Assembly: GCA_903927685.1 (NCBI GenBank)
Contig: CAIYOB010000466.1
Coordinates: forward strand, 1-5,032
Reading direction: 5' to 3'
Length of the DNA: 5,032 nt
DNA from: an uncultured Planctomycetaceae bacterium
Lineage (GTDB): Bacteria; Planctomycetota; Planctomycetia; Pirellulales; Pirellulaceae
Made by a program: the position numbers and the translations under genes. Shown here one piece after another: positions 1 through 5,032 of this stretch (the first letter of the stretch is position 1; every line of letters begins with the position of its first letter). Under the pieces are notes generated by a model. That model was given only the letters and a program-made list of their open reading frames with translations. It made no database searches and was not told where the DNA came from.

Positions 1-66
1 TGAGCCTGCGGCAAAATAGACAGTCATCGATCGGGTTTCCTTCCAAAGCTTGGCCGCCCGGCCCGG

Positions 67-210
67 TAGTGGTTTGTCGAAGCGAAGTCTGGGGTCGGGT
101 GCCTGGGGGCGAGCCGCGAGGCACGAGTGGCGAGCCCCCAGTTTTAGCGCCTGGGGGCTCGCTGCACCCGACCCCAGCCACCCTCTCCAAGCCCCTGTTG
201 GACGAGCACC
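67..210 (+). repeat. MITE-like palindromic interspersed repeat, copy 1
   Basis: This element of about 143 bp matches copy 2 at 957-1099 in the same orientation. Its core at 90-183 aligns to 981-1074 with 66 of 73 bases identical outside the inner stem and loop, and the 12-bp inner stem arms are identical. The inner stem is GCGAGCCCCCAG (130-141) with CTGGGGGCTCGC (151-162) around a 9-nt loop. An outer arm at 89-102 is perfectly complementary to 164-177 (14 bp). The left end (TAGTGGTTTGTCGAAGC) is clearly related to the left end of copy 2 (TAGTGCGTTGTCCAAGC). The right end, GTTGGACGAGCACC, is a diverged inverted version of it. There is no open reading frame for a transposase, so if mobile it would depend on an enzyme encoded elsewhere. 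No target-site duplication is evident. Confidence 0.7.
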
Positions 211-300
211 GTGCTCCGTCCCTGTCATGATAGCCCCGCTGTCGAGCATCGCCGAGGGGGGAGCGGGAGGGGAGACGGAATTGTTTTTCCGCCATTCGTC

Positions 301-329
301 TTGGCACGTAAAACGGGATTTGATAGTTT
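301..329 (+). promoter_or_regulatory. Candidate sigma70-type promoter for rimI
   Basis: TTGGCA at 301-306 resembles a -35 box (TTGACA). Exactly 17 bases later is TAGTTT (324-329), a weak -10 box (three of six consensus bases), preceded by TG at 321-322 as in an extended -10. The local sequence is AT-richer than its surroundings. Transcription would start near 336, leaving a leader of about 100 nt before the rimI start. This rests on motif reading only, and planctomycete promoters are poorly defined, so it is tentative. Confidence 0.33.
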
Positions 330-424
330 GATCGCACATCCCTGCGGGTAGCTGCCCGACGAGGAACCAGGCCAAAGGGAGTTACCGTCGCCGTCGTCGG
401 CGATACCGATCTGGATGGTCGAGG

Positions 425-430
425 AAGGAG
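425..430 (+). promoter_or_regulatory. Ribosome binding site of rimI
   Basis: AAGGAG sits 7 bases before the ATG at 438. This good Shine-Dalgarno match decides the start. The alternative in-frame ATG at 483 has no comparable site, although family similarity only begins near it. Confidence 0.75.
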
Positions 431-437
431 CCCCGAT

Positions 438-959
438 ATGCTCGCCAGCACAACCAAGGAAGTTTGTGTCCACATCCGCTGGATGATCCGGCGGGACATG
501 CCCGAAGTCTTGGACATCGAAAACAGCAGTTTCGAGTTCGCCTGGACGGAAGAGGATTTCATCCGCTGCCTGCGGCAGCGCAACTGCATCGGCATGGTGG
601 CCGAACACGACGAACGTGTCGTCGGCTTCATGATCTACGAGTTGCACAAGAACCGCTTGCACATCCTCAACTTTGCCGTCCACCCGGAATTCCGCCGCCA
701 CGGCGTGGCGACCGGCATGGTCCGCAAGCTGGTCGGCAAGCTGTCGCCGCAGCGCCGCAACCGCATCCTGCTGGAGATCCGCGAAACGAACCTGGGCGCC
801 CAGCTGTTCTTTCGTGAAGCCGGCTTTCGGGCGATCTCCGTGCTGCGGGACTTCTACGAAGACTCGCCCGAGGATGCCTACTTGATGCAGTACCGGTATC
901 GTCCCAGCGACGCGGAAGTGGAACTGGACGAACAGTACCTGACGCGAATGGCCAGCTAG
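438..959 (+). CDS. rimI: RimI-family N-alpha-acetyltransferase (GNAT)
   Basis: This 173-residue protein is a GNAT-fold acetyltransferase. The family moves acetyl from acetyl-CoA to a protein N-terminus, classically the N-terminal alanine of ribosomal protein S18, in the cytoplasm. The match starts near residue 16 (MIRRDMPEVLDIENSSF, then the RimI-like W-T/S-E-x-x-F at 36-41). Motif A is at about 78-92 with the acetyl-CoA pyrophosphate loop R86-R-H-G89-V-A91. LLEIRETN (111-118) carries Glu113, equivalent to the catalytic base of E. coli RimI. RDFY (137-140) places Tyr140 at the catalytic acid position. E. coli RimI has 148 residues; the extra length here is about 15 residues at the N-terminus and an acidic tail (about 157-173). 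The start is fixed by AAGGAG 7 bases upstream. The TAG stop coincides with the left end of repeat copy 2, so the natural C-terminus may have been altered. A RimI paralogue with another protein substrate is possible. Confidence 0.85.
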   Translation: MLASTTKEVCVHIRWMIRRDMPEVLDIENSSFEFAWTEEDFIRCLRQRNCIGMVAEHDERVVGFMIYELHKNRLHILNFAVHPEFRRHGVATGMVRKLVGKLSPQRRNRILLEIRETNLGAQLFFREAGFRAISVLRDFYEDSPEDAYLMQYRYRPSDAEVELDEQYLTRMAS

Positions 960-1099
960 TGCGTTGTCCAAGCTAAGAATTGGGGTTGGGTGGCTGGGGT
1001 CGAGCCACGAGGTACGAGTGGCGAGCCCCCAGGTTTTGCCACTGGGGGCTCGCTGCACTCGACCCCAGGCACCCCAACATTTAGCCTGGACAACGCACT
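957..1099 (+). repeat. MITE-like palindromic interspersed repeat, copy 2
   Basis: This is the clearer copy of the element also at 67-210. Terminal inverted repeats of 29 bp at 958-986 and 1071-1099 match at 25 of 29 positions; the outermost 13 (AGTGCGTTGTCCA) are perfect. Inside, 989-1004 pairs with 1057-1072 at 15 of 16 positions. At the centre GCGAGCCCCCAG (1021-1032) pairs perfectly with CTGGGGGCTCGC (1042-1053) around a 9-nt loop. The strand asymmetry (an extra CGAG-x-x-ACGAGTG segment on the left) shows both copies lie in the same orientation. It occupies almost all of the space between the convergent rimI and histidine kinase genes. No transposase is encoded and no target duplication is obvious. 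It could be a non-autonomous transposable element or a large REP/BIME-type repeat. Confidence 0.78.
1021..1053. terminator. GC-rich hairpin between convergent genes, possible bidirectional terminator
   Basis: A perfect 12-bp stem with a 9-nt loop forms the centre of repeat copy 2 and lies between two convergent stop codons (959 on plus, 1124 on minus). Position and stability suit transcription termination or mRNA 3'-end protection for both genes. There is no T-tract on either side, so it is not a standard intrinsic terminator. An identical stem occurs upstream of rimI at 130-162, where termination of rimI would make no sense, so the role is uncertain. Confidence 0.35.
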
Positions 1100-1123
1100 G
1101 GCCGCCCGTCACGCGAATTGCCG

Positions 1124-3163
<2,040 letters not shown>

Positions 3164-3175
3164 GTCACGCTTGCC

Positions 3176-4714
3176 CTAAGTCCACATCTGCCGGTCCAGC
3201 ATCCGATAATTCACCGCCTCTTGGATATGCGGGGCGCGGATCGAGTCACTCTGGTCCAGGTCCGCGATCGTCCGGGCCGCCCGCAGCACCTTGTCATGGG
3301 CCCGGGCCGACAAGCCGAGTTCGTTCACGCTGGCCCGCAGCAATTCCATACATTCGTCGTCCAACCGGCAGAACTTGCGGATCTCGCGGGTCGTCATGTG
3401 CGCGTTATAGCGGGTCTTGGCGCCGTCGAACCGCTGCCGCTGGATCTGCCGCGCCGCCGCGACGTGCTCGCGCATCTCGACGCTGCCGGTTCCCGTCGGC
3501 GACGACGACAGCTCTTTGAACGGCACGGCGGGGACTTCGATGTGCAGGTCGATCCGATCCAGCAGCGGGCCGCTGATCTTGGACATGTAGCGTTCGATCT
3601 GGGTGGACGAACAGTGGCAATCGCGGCGGGGATCGTTCCGGTAACCGCAGGGGCAAGGATTCAAGGCTGCAATCAGCATGAAGTCGGCGGGGAAGGTCGT
3701 GCTGTTCAGGGCCCGTGAAATCGTCACCACGCCGTCCTCCAGCGGCTGCCGCAGCACTTCCAGCGTGCGGCGATTGAACTCCGGCAACTCGTCCAGGAAC
3801 AGGACGCCGTTGTGGCTGAGCGAAATCTCGCCCGGCGTCGGCGTGCTGCCGCCGCCCACCAGGCCGGCATCGCTGATCGTGTGGTGCGGCGAGCGGAACG
3901 GGCGCTTGGCCATCAGCGGCTGCCCCGGCCGCAGCCGGCCCATCGCGCTGTAGATCCGGGTGGTCTCGATCGACTCCTCGGCCGACAGCCGCGGCAGGAC
4001 CGTCGGCACGCGTTTGGCCAACATCGTCTTGCCGGACCCCGGCGGTCCGATCATCAGCAGGTTATGGGACCCCGCGGCGGCGATCGTGATCGCCCGCTTG
4101 GCCATCTCCTGGCCGCGGACGTCGGCAAAGTCGTCTTCGTAGGTCGAGAGGGTCTCGAACAGTTCCTCCAGCCGCGATGGCGTCGGTTCGATGTCCAGCG
4201 TGCCGGCGAAGAAGCCGATGGCTTGGGTCAAGCTGGCGACCGCAATGACTTCGATATTCTCGACCACCGCCGCTTCGGCCGCGCTGTCGCTGGAGACCAC
4301 AATCCCCCGCAAGCCATCCTGGCGGGCCGCCGCGATCGCCATCGACAGCGCGCCCTTGACCGGCCGGGTATTGCCTTCCAAGGCCAGTTCGCCGACCACC
4401 GCGTATTGGTCGAACCGCTCCGACTGCAACTGGCCGCTGCCGGCCAGCATCCCCAGCGAGATCGGCAGATCGAACGACGCCGCCTGCTTGGGCAATTCGG
4501 CGGGCGCCAAGTTGATCACGATCCGGTCCTGCGGCCGCTGGAACCCCGAATTGACGATCGCCCGCTCGACCCGGTGCGTACTCTCCTTGACCGCCGCCTC
4601 GGGCAACCCGACCAGCACCGTCTTGGGCAGCGCGCCGGGCGACACGTCCACCTCGACCTCGACCGGCAAGGCCTCGATCCCCAGCAGCGAGTACGTCTTC
4701 AGTTTGGCGAGCAT
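3176..4714 (-). CDS. comM: YifB/ComM-family Mg-chelatase-like AAA+ ATPase
   Basis: At 512 residues this is close to E. coli YifB (506). In Vibrio cholerae, ComM is a hexameric ATPase driving branch migration of strand-exchange intermediates during natural transformation; the family is also common in bacteria not known to be competent. The N-terminal ChlI/Lon-like domain (about 20-142) begins after the typical MLAKLKTYSLLGIEA start and includes VGLPEAAVKES and NLAPAELPK. The AAA+ core (about 193-398) has Walker A GPPGSGKT (223-230), RSPHHT (274-279), Walker B LFLDEL with D308/E309, a zinc-type cysteine group (C354, C356, C366, C368) and Arg387 in GPLLDRIDLHIEVP. The C-terminal Mg-chelatase domain (about 405-505) includes LGLSARAHDKVLRAARTIADL. 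An in-frame start at 5017 would add 101 residues, but that extension is Arg/Ser/Cys-rich and unlike the family; AAGGGG 5 bases before 4714 supports the shorter start. It is probably cotranscribed with the downstream kinase. Confidence 0.94.
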   Translation of the reverse strand: MLAKLKTYSLLGIEALPVEVEVDVSPGALPKTVLVGLPEAAVKESTHRVERAIVNSGFQRPQDRIVINLAPAELPKQAASFDLPISLGMLAGSGQLQSERFDQYAVVGELALEGNTRPVKGALSMAIAAARQDGLRGIVVSSDSAAEAAVVENIEVIAVASLTQAIGFFAGTLDIEPTPSRLEELFETLSTYEDDFADVRGQEMAKRAITIAAAGSHNLLMIGPPGSGKTMLAKRVPTVLPRLSAEESIETTRIYSAMGRLRPGQPLMAKRPFRSPHHTISDAGLVGGGSTPTPGEISLSHNGVLFLDELPEFNRRTLEVLRQPLEDGVVTISRALNSTTFPADFMLIAALNPCPCGYRNDPRRDCHCSSTQIERYMSKISGPLLDRIDLHIEVPAVPFKELSSSPTGTGSVEMREHVAAARQIQRQRFDGAKTRYNAHMTTREIRKFCRLDDECMELLRASVNELGLSARAHDKVLRAARTIADLDQSDSIRAPHIQEAVNYRMLDRQMWT

Positions 4715-4719
4715 AGGTT

Positions 4720-4725
4720 CCCCTT
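4720..4725 (-). promoter_or_regulatory. Ribosome binding site of yifB/comM
   Basis: Read on the minus strand, AAGGGG lies 5 bases before the ATG at 4714-4712. It coincides with the conserved family N-terminus (MLAKLKTYSLLG) and decides this start over the upstream in-frame ATGs. Confidence 0.65.
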
Positions 4726-4835
4726 CGCTGCCATTTTGGAGCCGCGCACCCGCCCCCGCAAGCAGGCAGCGGAAGAAAAAAGGAACGTCCGTTTTCTGGC
4801 CGTGCAGCAATGCCAGGGGCTCAAAGAACCGGACG

Positions 4836-4862
4836 GAATGAACAAGGTGGACAGGATTAGAG
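4836..4862 (+). repeat. Degenerate 9-nt tandem units
   Basis: Three consecutive nonamers, GAATGAACA, AGGTGGACA and GGATTAGAG, share a loose pattern close to ggATGgACA. The stretch resembles intergenic AGGATGAAC-type repeats that I recall from planctomycetes and other environmental bacteria. Only three units are present and they are diverged, so chance is a real alternative. Confidence 0.25.
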
Positions 4863-5024
4863 GTTCTACCAAACCCCGACGAGCAGGACGCCGCGTGCCA
4901 CGGCATACGGGAGCGGTTGGCGGGGAGGGAGGCGGAGTTGCAGGACATGGAGCAGCGGACCACAAACCTCCTTGACCAGATCAAGCGGACGACGGACGCC
5001 GCCCTAGCAACGCTCACGAAATAA
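4842..5024 (+). pseudogene. Possible 3' remnant of an unrecognised gene
   Basis: The frame is open from just after a TGA at 4839-4841 to a TAA at 5022-5024 (60 codons). From about 4854 roughly 80% of third positions are G or C, and the translation looks helical and protein-like, including HGIRERLAGREAELQDMEQ and then a 25-residue tail starting at the only ATG (4947), MEQRTTNLLDQIKRTTDAAL. GGAG at 4934-4937 lies 9 bases before that ATG, so a genuine 25-residue peptide is possible. The protein-like character upstream of the ATG argues rather for the end of a longer, decayed gene. I do not recognise the family. It points away from yifB. Confidence 0.25.
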
Positions 5025-5032
5025 CTTCCCCA

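Larger units (their letters stand above)
1..437. other. Gene-free region upstream of rimI
   Basis: No convincing coding region is present. Open frames here are short or coincide with a palindromic repeat, and none has both a good ribosome binding site and a protein-like composition. The stretch contains repeat copy 1 (67-210), a purine-rich tract around 254-275, a candidate promoter (301-329) and the rimI leader. Two small hairpins lie in the leader: CGGGT/GCCCG around 345-358 with an AGCT loop, and TCGCCG/CGGCGA at 388-403 with a TCGT loop. Neither is strong enough to call a riboswitch or attenuator. Bases 1-66 could be downstream sequence of a neighbouring gene outside the window, but stops occur early in two plus frames and no protein is recognisable. 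Confidence 0.6.
4715..5032. other. Region upstream of yifB without a firm gene
   Basis: About 318 bases contain the yifB ribosome binding site, a degenerate 9-nt periodic stretch (4836-4862) and a plus-strand open frame ending at 5024. I could not find a convincing -35/-10 pair for yifB on the minus strand. A perfect-looking minus-strand AAGGAGGT (4973-4966) exists, but the nearest in-frame starts lie too close (GTG, about 2 bases) or too far (ATG at 4948, 17 bases) to use it well. The minus-strand translation of this stretch is Arg/Ser/Cys-rich, as expected of non-coding or antisense sequence. Confidence 0.55.

Noticed and set aside
50..331. Plus-strand open frame of 93 codons, and its 34-codon in-frame version starting at 227
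   Set aside because: Most of the longer frame is translated palindromic repeat, and no ribosome binding site precedes the ATG at 227.
388..403. Small hairpin in the rimI leader as a possible regulatory RNA
   Set aside because: A 6-bp stem with a 4-nt loop in GC-rich sequence is common by chance, and nothing else indicates a riboswitch or attenuator.
67..1099. CRISPR or composite transposon carrying rimI
   Set aside because: There are only two repeat units about 890 bp apart with a normal gene between them, no cas genes, and no transposase in the window. The copies are better described as interspersed repeats.
225..1112. Minus-strand open frame of 295 codons covering rimI
   Set aside because: It is antisense to a well-supported RimI gene and runs through the palindromic repeat. 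The translation shows no family features, and long antisense frames are expected at this GC content.
3812..4975. Plus-strand open frame of 387 codons
   Set aside because: It is antisense to yifB over most of its length, with the same shadow-type composition and no recognisable domain.
4715..5017. N-terminal extension of yifB to an upstream ATG (613 residues)
   Set aside because: The added 101 residues are Arg/Ser/Cys-rich and unlike any YifB. The family N-terminus begins at MLAKLKTYSLLG, with its own ribosome binding site.

Overview
The window looks like chromosomal DNA from a high-GC bacterium, most likely a planctomycete of the Pirellula/Rhodopirellula type. That assignment is an inference. 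It rests on the strong G/C preference at third codon positions, the style of the RimI-like and hybrid-kinase proteins, and a palindromic interspersed repeat built around GCGAGCCCCCAG / CTGGGGGCTCGC, which I associate from memory with that group. No rRNA, tRNA, CRISPR array, transposase or phage gene is visible.

Layout: positions 1-437 hold no convincing gene. They contain one copy of a ~143-bp MITE-like repeat (67-210) and then a candidate promoter and ribosome binding site for a GNAT acetyltransferase of the RimI family (438-959, + strand). A second copy of the same repeat in the same orientation (957-1099) begins exactly at the rimI stop codon and fills most of the gap to the convergent gene. 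On the minus strand two genes run as a tight pair: yifB/comM (4714 to 3176), an AAA+ Mg-chelatase-like ATPase, followed after 12 bp by a soluble hybrid sensor histidine kinase (3163 to 1124) with PAS, HisKA, HATPase and two receiver domains. The last ~318 bases (4715-5032) upstream of yifB contain no firm gene. They hold the yifB ribosome binding site, a short degenerate 9-nt periodic stretch, and a plus-strand open frame ending at 5024 that may be the remnant of a gene's 3' end.

Function: RimI-type enzymes acetylate protein N-termini (classically ribosomal protein S18). ComM/YifB is a DNA branch-migration ATPase linked in other bacteria to natural transformation. The hybrid kinase would sense a cytoplasmic signal and pass phosphate through its receivers, probably via a separate HPt protein. 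The three genes have no obvious common pathway. The yifB-kinase pair is probably cotranscribed, while rimI is an independent convergent unit. The most unusual content is the pair of near-identical, nested-palindromic elements bracketing rimI, one of which appears to provide the gene's stop codon. I found no clear new multi-gene system.
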